A stretch of DNA of 64,000 bases. Origin: Tianweitania sediminis (GTDB taxonomy: Bacteria > Pseudomonadota > Alphaproteobacteria > Rhizobiales > Rhizobiaceae). The DNA lies in NCBI RefSeq assembly GCF_017813335.1, contig NZ_JAGIYY010000010.1, positions 62,001 to 126,000 of the forward strand, in the 5' to 3' direction. The translations under genes were made by a program, and so were the position numbers. This document shows, in pieces, positions 47,744 through 56,697 of this stretch. How positions within the stretch are numbered: position 1 is the first letter of the stretch; the number at the start of each line of letters is the position of its first letter. Below the pieces are notes generated by a model. The model was given only the letters and a program-made list of their open reading frames with translations. It was not told the origin of the DNA and made no database searches.

Positions 47744-48490
47744 ATGTCCGACGTCGTGACTGCCGCCATGATCGTGATAGGTGACGAGATCTTGTCGGGC
47801 CGTACCAAAGACAAGAACATCGGTCACCTGGCTGACATGCTCACGGCAGTGGGCATCGACCTCAAGGAAGTGCGGATCGTTCCGGACGAGGAAGACGAAA
47901 TCGTCGCGGCGGTGAACGCGCTGCGGAGCCGCTACACCTATGTCTTCACCACGGGCGGCATCGGGCCGACCCATGATGACATCACGGCCGACTCCATAGC
48001 AAAGGCGTTCGGTGTTCCTTGCGATTATGACCCCGCTGCCTACAAGCTCCTGCAGGAAACCTATTCAGCGCGCGGCCTCGAGTTCAGCGAAGCGCGAATG
48101 CGCATGGCCCGGATGCCGGTGGGTGCGACCCACATCGACAATCCCGTTTCCACCGCGCCCGGCTTCACGATCGGGAACGTCCATGTCATGGCCGGTGTCC
48201 CTTCCATCTTCCAGGCCATGCTCGACAATGTGCTGCCGACCTTGAAAACCGGTACGAAGATGTTGTCCGCTGCCGTGTCCTGTCCGCTGGGCGAGGGCAC
48301 CATCGGAGGACCGCTTGGGGATATTCAGAAGGCGCATCCCGACACAATCATCGGCTCATATCCGAAATATGCCGAGGGCAAGTTCTGGACCGAACTCGTG
48401 GTGCGCGCGCGCGACCCGCAGGTGCTGGAAACGGCTCGCGCGGAGGTGCAAGCGATGGTGGAGCGGCTGAGCACCCCGGTCGCGCGCTAG
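47744..48490 (+). CDS. Molybdopterin-binding / CinA N-terminal-domain protein
   Basis: A 248-residue cytoplasmic protein consisting only of the MoCF/CinA-N (COG1058) domain, with VIGDEILSGRTKDKNIGHLA and FTTGGIGPTHDDIT. The nicotinamide-nucleotide deamidase domain of full-length CinA is absent. Short forms like this are common in Alphaproteobacteria, often annotated as competence/damage-inducible protein A; their activity is not firmly known. The start is the ATG giving MSDVVTAAM. It converges with parE, with 9 bp between the stops. Confidence 0.9.
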   Translation: MSDVVTAAMIVIGDEILSGRTKDKNIGHLADMLTAVGIDLKEVRIVPDEEDEIVAAVNALRSRYTYVFTTGGIGPTHDDITADSIAKAFGVPCDYDPAAYKLLQETYSARGLEFSEARMRMARMPVGATHIDNPVSTAPGFTIGNVHVMAGVPSIFQAMLDNVLPTLKTGTKMLSAAVSCPLGEGTIGGPLGDIQKAHPDTIIGSYPKYAEGKFWTELVVRARDPQVLETARAEVQAMVERLSTPVAR

Positions 48491-48499
48491 TTCCGCCTC

Positions 48500-50662
48500 T
48501 CAGATATCCAGCGCTTCGGCGAATTCCGCATTATCCTGGATGAAGCGGAAGCGCAGTTCCGGTTTGGTACCCATCAGCGCGTCCACTGACGCCTTGGTTG
48601 CGTCGGCCTCGTCTTGCAACTGCGGAACCTCGACGCGCAGAAGCGTGCGCTTCTTCGGGTCCATCGTTGTTTCCTTGAGCTGTGCCGCCATCATCTCGCC
48701 TAGGCCCTTGAAACGGCCAAGCTCGACTTTTCCGCGGCCGGTAAACTCGGTTTTCAGCAACTGGTCCTTGTGAGCGTCGTCGCGCGCATACATGACTTTG
48801 CCGCCCTGGCTGATGCGGTAAAGCGGTGGCACGGCCATGTAGAGGTGGCCGTCTCGGATCAGGTTCGGCATTTCCTGGTAGAAGAAGGTGATCAGCAGCG
48901 ATGCGATATGCGCGCCGTCGACATCGGCGTCCGTCATGATGATCACGCGATCATAGCGCAGGTCTTCGTCCCGGTATTTCGAGCGCGTCCCGCAGCCGAG
49001 CGCCTGGATCAGGTCCGAGATCTGCTGGTTGGCGGAAAGTTTCTCCGACCCTGCGGACGCGACGTTGAGGATCTTGCCACGCAGCGGCAGCACCGCCTGG
49101 CTGGCGCGATCTCGCGCCTGCTTCGCCGAGCCGCCGGCAGAGTCGCCTTCGACGATGAAGAGTTCTGCGCCTTGCGCCGCGGTCTGGGTGCAGTCAGCAA
49201 GCTTGCCAGGAAGGCGCAGCTTTCGCACCGCGCTTTTGCGGCTGACTTCCTTTTCCTGACGCCGCTTCAAGCGTTCGTCGGCGCGCGCGATCACCCAGTC
49301 AAGCAGCTTGGACGCTTCCTGCGGATTGTCGGCCAGCCAGTGGTCGAACGGATCCCGAATGGCGTTTTCGACAATGCGCTGCGCTTCCAGCGTGGCCAGC
49401 TTGTCCTTCGTTTGCCCGACGAACTCCGGCTCTCGGATGAAGACCGACAGCATGCCGGCGGCCGAAATCATGACATCATCGGCGGTGACGATTGTCGCGC
49501 GCTTGTTGCCGGTGAGCTCCGCGTAGGCTTTCAGGCCGCGGGTCAACGCCGTGCGGAAACCCGCTTCATGCGTCCCTCCTTCCGGTGTCGGGATCGTGTT
49601 GCAATAGGAGTTGACGTAGCCGTCGCCGCCAAACCAGGTGACGGCCCATTCCAAACCACCATGCCCGCCCTGTTTCTCGCTTTTGCCGGCGAACACTTCG
49701 CGGGTGACCTGCATCTCGCTGCCGAGCTGGGCCGCGAGATAGTCCTTCAAGCCTCCCGGAAAATGGAAGGTGGCGCGCGCCGGCGTGTCGTCCTTCTCCT
49801 TTAGGAGAGCCGGATCGCAGGACCAGCGGATCTCAACGCCACCAAACAGGTAAGCTTTCGACCGCGCCATCTTGTAGATGCGCGCCGGCTGGAACGCCGC
49901 GCCCTTGCCGAAGATGTCCGCATCGGGATGGAAGCGGACCCTGGTCCCGCGGCGGTTGTGCACCTCGCCGAGGCTTTCCAACCCGCCCTGCGGCACGCCA
50001 CGCGAAAAACGCTGGCGCCACAGCTGTCGGCCGCGCGCGACCTCCACTTCGAGATCGTCAGACAATGCGTTCACCACCGAAACGCCGACGCCATGAAGGC
50101 CGCCCGACGTTTCATAAACCTTGGAGTCGAACTTGCCGCCTGCATGCAGCGTCGTCATGATGACCTCGAGAGCCGACTTGTCCTTAAACTTGGGATGAGG
50201 ATCGACGGGGATGCCGCGCCCGTTGTCGGTCACGGTCAGGTAGCCATCCGCGTTGAGTTCGACTTCGATGAAGGTCGCATGACCGGCAACCGCCTCGTCC
50301 ATCGAGTTGTCGATGACCTCGGCGAAAAGATGATGCAGCGCCTTTTCGTCCGTACCGCCGATATACATGCCCGGACGGCGGCGCACCGGCTCAAGCCCTT
50401 CCAAAACTTCGATGTCAGCCGCGGAATAGCCCTCGCTGCCATCCTTGCCGGCAGACCGCGGCTGCGGGGAAGGGCGCGTGGGCGTTGTTGGAGCGGTTGT
50501 CTGGCTTGGCTTCGGTTCTGCCGACACGGTCTGAGCAACCTCCGCCGCCGGTTGTGCCGCCTTGCGGGCGCGGGCTGCTTCCAAAATCGGATCAACCGGC
50601 CGCGGCTGCTTCTGCCGCGCTGGCGCTGCGTCGAAACCGAAGAGATCGTTGGTGTCGTTCAT
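48500..50662 (-). CDS. parE: DNA topoisomerase IV subunit B
   Basis: A 720-residue ATPase subunit of topoisomerase IV, which decatenates daughter chromosomes. The GHKL ATPase begins near residue 80 (EGLEPVRRRPGMYIGGTDEKALHHL). The TOPRIM domain has FIVEGDSAGGSAKQARDR, PLRGKILNV and DADVDGAHI. The absence of a gyrase-type insert and the KQ/AKQARD wording favour ParE over GyrB. The first 75 residues are a Pro/Ala/Thr/Lys-rich extension absent from the E. coli protein. The PAS gene lies 109 bp upstream on the same strand. Confidence 0.94.
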   Translation of the reverse strand: MNDTNDLFGFDAAPARQKQPRPVDPILEAARARKAAQPAAEVAQTVSAEPKPSQTTAPTTPTRPSPQPRSAGKDGSEGYSAADIEVLEGLEPVRRRPGMYIGGTDEKALHHLFAEVIDNSMDEAVAGHATFIEVELNADGYLTVTDNGRGIPVDPHPKFKDKSALEVIMTTLHAGGKFDSKVYETSGGLHGVGVSVVNALSDDLEVEVARGRQLWRQRFSRGVPQGGLESLGEVHNRRGTRVRFHPDADIFGKGAAFQPARIYKMARSKAYLFGGVEIRWSCDPALLKEKDDTPARATFHFPGGLKDYLAAQLGSEMQVTREVFAGKSEKQGGHGGLEWAVTWFGGDGYVNSYCNTIPTPEGGTHEAGFRTALTRGLKAYAELTGNKRATIVTADDVMISAAGMLSVFIREPEFVGQTKDKLATLEAQRIVENAIRDPFDHWLADNPQEASKLLDWVIARADERLKRRQEKEVSRKSAVRKLRLPGKLADCTQTAAQGAELFIVEGDSAGGSAKQARDRASQAVLPLRGKILNVASAGSEKLSANQQISDLIQALGCGTRSKYRDEDLRYDRVIIMTDADVDGAHIASLLITFFYQEMPNLIRDGHLYMAVPPLYRISQGGKVMYARDDAHKDQLLKTEFTGRGKVELGRFKGLGEMMAAQLKETTMDPKKRTLLRVEVPQLQDEADATKASVDALMGTKPELRFRFIQDNAEFAEALDI

Positions 50663-50771
50663 TGCCGAGGTGGACCTGCCTAGTGCGAATCACCCCGCAA
50701 TATGGCACGCCCGAGCTCGCGTTGCGACAAAGGTTCCGGTTCTGTTCACAGGCTGGGCCTGTTCTTCCCCG

Positions 50772-51410
50772 TTATCCCTCGCGTCCCCCATCGAAAACAA
50801 CGAGGTGACGGATCCGTCGTCCTGCGACGTTTGGCTCCCGGAGGTCCGTCAGGTGGCGGGAACCCGGCGCGAGGGAGGGCACTTCAACAGCTGGGCGGTT
50901 TTTCAGGAACATGGGCTCGAGGTCGGCGTCGATCACCCGGACGGTGTCCACGACGTTGAAGCGGATTGGATCGGCGCCTAGCCAGAACGGGCGCGTTGCG
51001 GCGCTAACGATTCCCAGGCAGCGCGGACTTTCACGGCCACCCGAAAGCGGAAGGAGCAGCAGCTCGAACTCGTTCTGCCGCTGAGTGTCCGTGTGGCCCT
51101 GATAGGTCACGCAAATCACCGTCTTGTCCGTGAAGGCAGCGTTGTAAAGGCGCGCGATCATCGCTTGATCACGGCCGATCCAGAGCGATGCGAATGTGAA
51201 CCCCTTCAGTTCTCGGCCATGGGTGGCGCAAAGCCGGGTTCCGGCCAAGCGGAACACGGCCGCTCCCCGCGCGTCGAGCTCCAAGATAAAAGTGTCGGCA
51301 AGCAGGCTCTTGATGTCAGCAGGCTCGATCTCGGTCCGCTGGGGAGCAGGGCGCCCGTCGCGCAGCCGATTCCAATATTGGAACAGCTCTGTTGAACCCT
51401 GCAGCTTCAT
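50772..51410 (-). CDS. PAS-domain (PAS_5) protein
   Basis: A 212-residue soluble protein of the PAS_5 family found in Rhizobiales. The N-terminal part (about 5-150) reads LFQYWNRLRDGRPAPQR and then DIKSLLADTFILEL, typical of the family, with a PAS core that ends in ELLLLPLSGG. The C-terminal 50 residues are less ordered. No output domain is fused, so it may sense a ligand and act on a partner; its role is unknown. The start is the ATG giving MKLQGSTELF, and 28 extra open codons upstream are unsupported. It may share a transcript with parE downstream. Confidence 0.85.
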   Translation of the reverse strand: MKLQGSTELFQYWNRLRDGRPAPQRTEIEPADIKSLLADTFILELDARGAAVFRLAGTRLCATHGRELKGFTFASLWIGRDQAMIARLYNAAFTDKTVICVTYQGHTDTQRQNEFELLLLPLSGGRESPRCLGIVSAATRPFWLGADPIRFNVVDTVRVIDADLEPMFLKNRPAVEVPSLAPGSRHLTDLREPNVAGRRIRHLVVFDGGREG

Positions 51411-51719
51411 CTCGTTCTGTCTCTCCAGTGTCGTCGCCAGGCCGCGGTCGGTGTGCCATCGGTGAACATGTTGGAGCCACCCGAAGCCCTTCATGGGGCG
51501 CGGAGCAGGATGCGTGCCAGTCGGGCTTGCCGGCTGTGCACGGGAGGGGTCGGTTAAGGTTAACGGTTGGTTTACGTTGCCAGCGGCGTTGTTTCAGGTC
51601 ACGCTGCAAAAACCGCAGAGAAGCGCGGTTATGGCATCATCTTTGGGGAGCGTGGGGCTCGACCGGGGCCGTTCGAGGGAAACCTTGAACGGCCTTCTTT
51701 TTCGTCCAAAAAGCAGGTC
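51411..51719. other. 309-bp divergent intergenic region between PAS and rhomboid genes
   Basis: No gene is seen here. It must hold the promoter of the PAS gene (minus) and of the rhomboid gene (plus). It contains a GGTTAA cluster at 51552-51564, where TTAA-N7-TTTA at 51560-51574 is one mismatch from the CtrA consensus. At its right end is a strong terminator-like hairpin (51667-51703). The part between them, about 51575-51666, could be transcribed as a leader or small RNA ending at that hairpin. Confidence 0.6.
51667..51703 (+). terminator. Terminator-like hairpin just upstream of the rhomboid gene
   Basis: A 12-bp stem (GGCCGTTCGAGG / CCTTGAACGGCC, one G-T pair) is capped by a GAAA tetraloop and followed by TTCTTTTTC. 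It ends 17 bp before the rhomboid ATG. No protein gene precedes it on this strand for 3.2 kb, so it either ends a small RNA or attenuates rhomboid transcription. Confidence 0.75.
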
Positions 51720-52451
51720 ATGACACAGCAAACCGAGAATCACACCGAGTTCGACGATCCGCCTCCGAGAGAGCCGGTGTTCAACCTACCAAAGGTGGTG
51801 CTGGCAGCGATCGCGCTGTGCGTCGGCATCCACATCCTGCGCTTCTACGGGTTGAGTGTCGAACAGGATGTGGCGCTTCTTGTACGCACCGCCTTCATCC
51901 CTGTTCGGTATTCCGGCGACTACATCCTGGACATCTACGCGTTCACCAGCCCTTTGAGCTATTCGCTCCTCCATGGCGGCTGGCCTCACCTGATCATCAA
52001 CATGGTCTGGCTCGCTGCATTCGGAACGCCGTTGGCGAACCGGCTCGGAACCAGTCGCTTCCTCTTGTTCTGGGTCGCGACCACCCTGGGCGCTGTCGGC
52101 CTTCACTATGCGCTCCACCCCCTCGATAACATTCCCCTGGTGGGCGCTTCGGGCTCGATTTCCGGCATGATGGGCGCGGCGGCTCGCTTTGCCTTCCGCA
52201 TCGACCGCTCATTGGGCCATGGCCGGTTTTCCGGACGCCCGCTGACGATCCTGGAAAGCCTGACATCCCGCACGGTGGTCGTTTTCCTGGTGGTGTGGTC
52301 GGCCGTCAACTACATCTCCGGAATGGGTTACCTGACGCCCGGCGAGTCCGCGTCGGTCGCCTGGGAAGCTCATATCGGCGGCTTTCTTGTCGGCTTCCTG
52401 TTTGTGGGCGCCTTCGGTGAGACGCGGCCGCGCCAGATCGGGAGTAGTTGA
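51720..52451 (+). CDS. Rhomboid family intramembrane serine protease
   Basis: A 243-residue membrane protease with about six helices. The catalytic Ser is S144 in VGASGSISG and the His is H218 in WEAHIGGFLVG. The conserved HGGWPHLIINMVWLAAFG with the oxyanion-side His and Asn lies at 85-102. It cleaves transmembrane helices of unknown client proteins. The start is the ATG giving MTQQTENHTE. The frame is open 51 codons upstream but runs through the terminator hairpin. The CBS gene follows 73 bp downstream. Confidence 0.9.
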   Translation: MTQQTENHTEFDDPPPREPVFNLPKVVLAAIALCVGIHILRFYGLSVEQDVALLVRTAFIPVRYSGDYILDIYAFTSPLSYSLLHGGWPHLIINMVWLAAFGTPLANRLGTSRFLLFWVATTLGAVGLHYALHPLDNIPLVGASGSISGMMGAAARFAFRIDRSLGHGRFSGRPLTILESLTSRTVVVFLVVWSAVNYISGMGYLTPGESASVAWEAHIGGFLVGFLFVGAFGETRPRQIGSS

Positions 52452-52524
52452 TCCGCCTTGTCAGGATCGCTGTCCCGAGGCACGATGCAGGGCGTAGGGA
52501 TTGGACGACCGGAGGAGTACGCTC

Positions 52525-52956
52525 ATGACGGTGAATGACATCCTGGCGGTGAAAGGTCGTGACGTCACCACGATCAGCCCCGATCGAACGGTGCAGGAAG
52601 CGGCCGTTCTGTTGGCGCAACTGGGTATTGGCGCCCTGGTTGTGACGGACAGCTTCAACCGCATCGTTGGCATCTTGTCCGAGCGCGATGTCGTTCGCGC
52701 CATCGGACAGAGCGGCAGCGCCGCCTTGCAAGGTTCGGTCGAAGCGCTGATGACCAAGCAGGTCACGACCTGTCACGATGACCAGAACACCCGTGATCTG
52801 CTGGAGATCATGACGGCCGGTCGCTTTCGGCACATCCCGGTTGAAAAGAACGGTTTTCTCGACGGGATCGTGTCTATCGGTGATGTGGTGAAGCGTCGGC
52901 TCGAAGATGTCGAGCGCGAAGCCGAAGAGATCAAGCTTTACATCGCGACAGGCTGA
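52525..52956 (+). CDS. CBS-domain pair protein
   Basis: A 143-residue protein made of two CBS domains (about 8-62 and 75-130), a fold that binds adenosyl ligands such as AMP, ATP or NAD. Typical lines are GALVVTDSFNRIVGILSERD and GRFRHIPVEKNGFLDGIVS. No catalytic domain is attached, so it is a regulatory module with unknown partner. The ATG is preceded by GGAGGAG. It lies between the rhomboid gene and gatB on the same strand. Confidence 0.92.
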   Translation: MTVNDILAVKGRDVTTISPDRTVQEAAVLLAQLGIGALVVTDSFNRIVGILSERDVVRAIGQSGSAALQGSVEALMTKQVTTCHDDQNTRDLLEIMTAGRFRHIPVEKNGFLDGIVSIGDVVKRRLEDVEREAEEIKLYIATG

Positions 52957-53068
52957 ACCCTGACCGTGCAGCCCTGTATCGCTTCTTACGTGCCTTTTGT
53001 TGCGTTCGGGTGGCGAGGTGGCTAGATGCGAGTGACTTTGCCCGCCACCTTCTGTTCGGACTTCGCCC

Positions 53069-54571
53069 ATGACCATCGTCGACACGCGCACGCCTGATCC
53101 CAAACGCTTCCTTCCTGGCGCCACCGGCGATTGGGAAATCATTATCGGCCTGGAAGTTCACGCGCAGGTAACATCCGAGGCGAAACTGTTTTCCGGCGCA
53201 TCCACGACCTTTGGCGCCGCGCCAAACGAGAATGTCAGCCTTGTGGACGCGGCGATGCCCGGCATGCTGCCGGTGATCAACGAGGAATGCGTGCGGCAGG
53301 CGATCCGCACGGGCCTCGGCCTCAAGGCGCAGATCAACCACAAGTCGGTGTTCGACCGGAAGAACTACTTTTATCCTGATCTGCCGCAGGGCTACCAGAT
53401 CTCGCAGTTCAAGCAGCCAATCGTCGGCGAGGGCAAGATCATCATCTCGGTCGGTCCGGACCGGCAGGGCAATTTCGAGGATATCGAAGTCGGCGTTGAG
53501 CGGCTGCATCTGGAACAGGATGCCGGCAAGTCGATGCATGACCAGCATCCAACCATGTCCTTCGTCGACCTCAACCGCTCAGGCGTGGCGCTGATGGAGA
53601 TCGTGTCAAAACCGGACATGCGTTCGGCCGATGAGGCCAAGGCTTACGTCACCAAGCTGCGGACCATTCTGCGCTACCTCGGCACCTGCGACGGCAACAT
53701 GGACGAAGGATCGATGCGTGCCGACGTGAACGTGTCGGTCCGCAAGCCGGGCGACCCGTTCGGCACGCGTTGCGAGATCAAGAACGTCAACTCCATTCGC
53801 TTCGTCGGGCAGGCGATCGACTACGAAGCACGCCGTCAGATCGCGATCCTGGAAGAGGGCGGCGCAATCGATCAGGAAACGCGCTTGTTCGACCCGAACA
53901 AGGGCGAAACCCGCTCCATGCGCTCCAAGGAAGAAGCGCATGACTATCGCTACTTCCCCGATCCCGACCTTCTGCCGCTCGAATTCGACCAGGCTTATGT
54001 TGATGCTTTGGCGGCAGAACTGCCGGAACTCCCCGACGACAAGCGCAAGCGGCTCGTCAACGAGCTCGGCCTTTCTGTCTACGACGCTTCGATCCTCGTT
54101 TCAGAAAAGGCGATCGCCGCGTATTTTGAGCAGGTCGCGAAAGGCCGCGACGGCAAGCTTTCCGCGAACTGGGTCATCAATGAACTGCTCGGTGCGCTGA
54201 ACAAGGCTGGCCGCGACATCGAGGACTCGCCGGTTTCGCCTGGTCAGCTGGGCGCCATCGTCGACCTCATCAAGGATGGCACCATCTCCGGCAAGATTGC
54301 CAAGGATCTGTTCGAGATCGTCTGGAACGAGGGCGGCGACCCGAAGGAACTGGTGGAAACACGCGGCCTGAAGCAGGTCACCGATACCGGAGCCATCGAG
54401 AAGGCTGTGGACGAGGTCATTGCGGCCAATCCCGACAAGGTCGAACAGGCCAAGGCCAAGCCGACCATGGCGGGCTGGTTCGTGGGCCAGGTCATGAAGG
54501 CCACGGGGGGCAAAGCCAATCCGCAGGCCGTCAATGATCTGGTGAAAGCCAAACTTGGACTGGACGCTTGA
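53069..54571 (+). CDS. gatB: Asp-tRNA(Asn)/Glu-tRNA(Gln) amidotransferase subunit B
   Basis: A 500-residue subunit of the GatCAB complex that amidates Glu-tRNA(Gln), and Asp-tRNA(Asn) where needed. It has [19 protein letters not shown] at the start, the [16 protein letters not shown] and [17 protein letters not shown] signatures, and the C-terminal GatB/YqeY tail domain (about 355-500). gatA and gatC are not in the window. Its stop overlaps the TTG start of the GNAT gene. Confidence 0.97.
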   Translation: MTIVDTRTPDPKRFLPGATGDWEIIIGLEVHAQVTSEAKLFSGASTTFGAAPNENVSLVDAAMPGMLPVINEECVRQAIRTGLGLKAQINHKSVFDRKNYFYPDLPQGYQISQFKQPIVGEGKIIISVGPDRQGNFEDIEVGVERLHLEQDAGKSMHDQHPTMSFVDLNRSGVALMEIVSKPDMRSADEAKAYVTKLRTILRYLGTCDGNMDEGSMRADVNVSVRKPGDPFGTRCEIKNVNSIRFVGQAIDYEARRQIAILEEGGAIDQETRLFDPNKGETRSMRSKEEAHDYRYFPDPDLLPLEFDQAYVDALAAELPELPDDKRKRLVNELGLSVYDASILVSEKAIAAYFEQVAKGRDGKLSANWVINELLGALNKAGRDIEDSPVSPGQLGAIVDLIKDGTISGKIAKDLFEIVWNEGGDPKELVETRGLKQVTDTGAIEKAVDEVIAANPDKVEQAKAKPTMAGWFVGQVMKATGGKANPQAVNDLVKAKLGLDA

Positions 54572-55062
54572 GCGTTTACGTTCGCACGGCTGGCGTGCGG
54601 GATATTCCCGCGCTTCAGGCACTGCTTCTGGAAACGTGGCACGCCACCTATGATGCGCTTTACGGCGCAGATGTCGTGGCCGCACTGACTTCCCGCTGGC
54701 ATTCAGAAGCGGCGCTTGCCGCCATGCTCGAGCGGGAGAGGTCGGATTACCTCGTTGCCGACGATGGCGTGCGCTTGTGCGGCTGCGCCTATGCGGCGGC
54801 AACCGGCGAGGACGGGCGGGTCGTGACGCTGTTCCAGCTTTATGTCCTGCCACTGCATCAGGGCAGGGGCATCGGCGGCATGCTTCTGGAGGAGATCGAG
54901 CAGTCCTTCTTCGAATCGGAACTTTTGCGCCTGGAAGTCGAAGAGCAGAACAGCCGCGCCATCGCCTTTTACAGGACTCAAGGATACGCCGAGATCGGGC
55001 GCGAAGTGCATGCGGGTGAGATGGCACGAACCGTTCTTATCTTCGAGAAGTCGCTGGTGTGA
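54568..55062 (+). CDS. GNAT family N-acetyltransferase
   Basis: A 164-residue acetyl-CoA-dependent acetyltransferase. Motif A with the pyrophosphate loop reads [20 protein letters not shown] (about 91-110), and motif B is [20 protein letters not shown]. The start is TTG, whose last two bases form the gatB stop (TTGA); the next in-frame ATG would remove the first strand. The substrate is unknown: protein N-terminus, small amine or other. Coupling to gatB suggests only co-expression. Confidence 0.88.
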   Translation: MSVYVRTAGVRDIPALQALLLETWHATYDALYGADVVAALTSRWHSEAALAAMLERERSDYLVADDGVRLCGCAYAAATGEDGRVVTLFQLYVLPLHQGRGIGGMLLEEIEQSFFESELLRLEVEEQNSRAIAFYRTQGYAEIGREVHAGEMARTVLIFEKSLV

Positions 55063-55164
55063 GGCCTTTCGCCTCCTTGCCAATCCCGCTCCAGGACGCC
55101 ATAACCCGGACATTCTGATGGTCTGCCTGCTGTGCAGGATTGCGTGACCTCAAAGGACAATGCG

Positions 55165-55566
55165 ATGTCGAAGAAATTCCTGACGCAATTCTTCACCTGG
55201 TGGAACGGGCAGACCCTCGGCACCCGTTTTCACACTTGGCGGCACGGCACCAAGGTCGGGCAGGACGAGTTCGGCAACGTTTACTACGAAGGTGGGAAAA
55301 ACTCGGACGGCATGACGCGCCGTTGGGTGATCTACAACGGCTATTCCGAAGCTTCTTCCATTCCGCCCGGCTGGCACGGCTGGATGCATCACCGGGTCAC
55401 CACGCCTCCGACGGCGGAGGCTTACACGCCTCGTGAATGGGAAAAGGGCCATCAGCCCAATCTCACCGGCACACCCTTGGCTTATCGCCCGAAGGGCTCC
55501 ATTCTGCGGGAAGGCGAGCGGCCGCGCGTCGACGGCGATTACGACGCCTGGACGCCGGGAAGCTGA
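55165..55566 (+). CDS. NADH:ubiquinone oxidoreductase subunit NDUFA12 family
   Basis: A 133-residue accessory subunit of complex I, homologous to mitochondrial NDUFA12 (B17.2), found in Alphaproteobacteria. Characteristic segments are FFTWWNGQTLGTRFHTWRHG, GNVYYEGGKNSDGMTRRWV and PPGWHGWMHH. The ATG has AAGGA 8 bases upstream, and an 11-codon upstream extension lacks support. The other nuo genes are not here. DUF2155 follows after 79 bp, an adjacency known in rhizobia. Confidence 0.93.
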   Translation: MSKKFLTQFFTWWNGQTLGTRFHTWRHGTKVGQDEFGNVYYEGGKNSDGMTRRWVIYNGYSEASSIPPGWHGWMHHRVTTPPTAEAYTPREWEKGHQPNLTGTPLAYRPKGSILREGERPRVDGDYDAWTPGS

Positions 55567-55645
55567 CACGCGGCATCTTTGTCGCCACATTCGCACTTTA
55601 TCCGAAAGTGGCGGCGGTGAGTCGCGTTTTTCTGCCGAGGACCTG

Positions 55646-56053
55646 ATGAAGCGCACGAAGCGGATCTTGATGGCAGCGCTGTTCAGCGCCCTGGCTGTCT
55701 CGCCAGCCCTGTCGGAGCGCATCAAGAACCCCGTGGCCGAGTTTGCCGGCATCGACAAGATCACCGGCCGCATCATCAACTTCGATGTGTATATCGACGA
55801 GACCGTGCAGTTCGGCGCTCTTCAGGTGACGCCGCGGGTTTGCTTTGCAAGCGCGGAGAACGAAGAGCCGAACACGGACTCCTTTGTCGAAGTCGACGAG
55901 ATCACGCTCGACCGCAAGATCCGACGCATCTTCACCGGCTGGATGTTTGCTGAGAGTCCCGGCCTGAACGCGGTGGAACATCCCGTTTATGACGTGTGGC
56001 TGAAGGCCTGCAAGCCGAACTCCGATGTTCCCGCCCCCACTGCCTCGAACTGA
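55646..56053 (+). CDS. DUF2155 secreted protein
   Basis: A 135-residue periplasmic protein. Residues 1-22 form a signal peptide (LAVSPALS before ERIKN). The family block AEFAGIDKITGRIINFDVYIDETVQFG, here shortened to KITGRIINFDV, and FTGWMFAESPGLNAVEHPVYDVWL are clear. Two cysteines (near 72 and 124) may form a disulphide. Function is unknown. The start is the ATG with GAGGA upstream. In many Rhizobiales this gene adjoins aat; here a Pycsar-type gene follows instead. Confidence 0.88.
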   Translation: MKRTKRILMAALFSALAVSPALSERIKNPVAEFAGIDKITGRIINFDVYIDETVQFGALQVTPRVCFASAENEEPNTDSFVEVDEITLDRKIRRIFTGWMFAESPGLNAVEHPVYDVWLKACKPNSDVPAPTASN

Positions 56054-56131
56054 GGCTGCATTCCGCACTTGAACAAGCGCCTTTGCTTCGCCATTACAAC
56101 CGCCGCAAACTAATTCGAGGCGGGCGAGCGG

Positions 56132-56695
56132 ATGAGCGAGTTCAACGAGCCGGAACCGATGCTCCAAAGCGAGCCGACGGCAATCATCGTCGAAAACAAG
56201 ATCGGCGATCGCGAATATTTCGATCACGTGAAGAAGGTGAACGACACCTTCTACGATCAGGTGAAGGCGGCCGACCAGAAGGCAGCCTATATCTTCACCT
56301 TCCTTCTCGCTTTCATGATCAGCTCAACGGAAGGCAGGGGCGTTTTTCGTTTCTCTCAGTATACCACTGGCGACATTCCAACCATCATTGCCTCGGCATG
56401 CTTGGCCGGGTCGCTGGTCTTTTCGATGGTCGCGGCGATCCTGGTGGTTCTTCCCCGGGTGCGGCTGACCTCGGCAACATCGCTGTTCTGGGGAACCTGG
56501 CACATCAACCAGCTTGAGGTGCGCGCGGCCCATGACCGCATGGATCAGAACTTCCTGTTCAACGAGTACATGGAAAACGCGACCAACCTGTCGTTGATCG
56601 CCAAGGCGAAATACCAGTATGTGGGACGCGCCTTCAGAGCGCTGATCGTGGCGGTGCTTTCCTATGTCGCACTGCTGATTACCGCTGCAAACTGA
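56132..56695 (+). CDS. Pycsar-type transmembrane effector family protein (DUF5706-like)
   Basis: A 187-residue inner-membrane protein. The start VKAADQKAAYIFTFLLAFM (about 44-62) matches the ADxKAxxIL motif that opens the transmembrane effectors of Pycsar anti-phage systems. Three hydrophobic segments lie at about 51-66, 83-107 and 167-184. Between them LFWGTWHI and NLSLIAKAKYQYVGRAFRAL fit the family. In Pycsar, cUMP or cCMP made by a dedicated cyclase opens such effectors to collapse the membrane potential. No cyclase is adjacent here, so it may be a stand-alone or repurposed member. An XRE regulator gene ends 2 bp away on the other strand. Confidence 0.78.
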   Translation: MSEFNEPEPMLQSEPTAIIVENKIGDREYFDHVKKVNDTFYDQVKAADQKAAYIFTFLLAFMISSTEGRGVFRFSQYTTGDIPTIIASACLAGSLVFSMVAAILVVLPRVRLTSATSLFWGTWHINQLEVRAAHDRMDQNFLFNEYMENATNLSLIAKAKYQYVGRAFRALIVAVLSYVALLITAAN

Positions 56696-56697
56696 CG

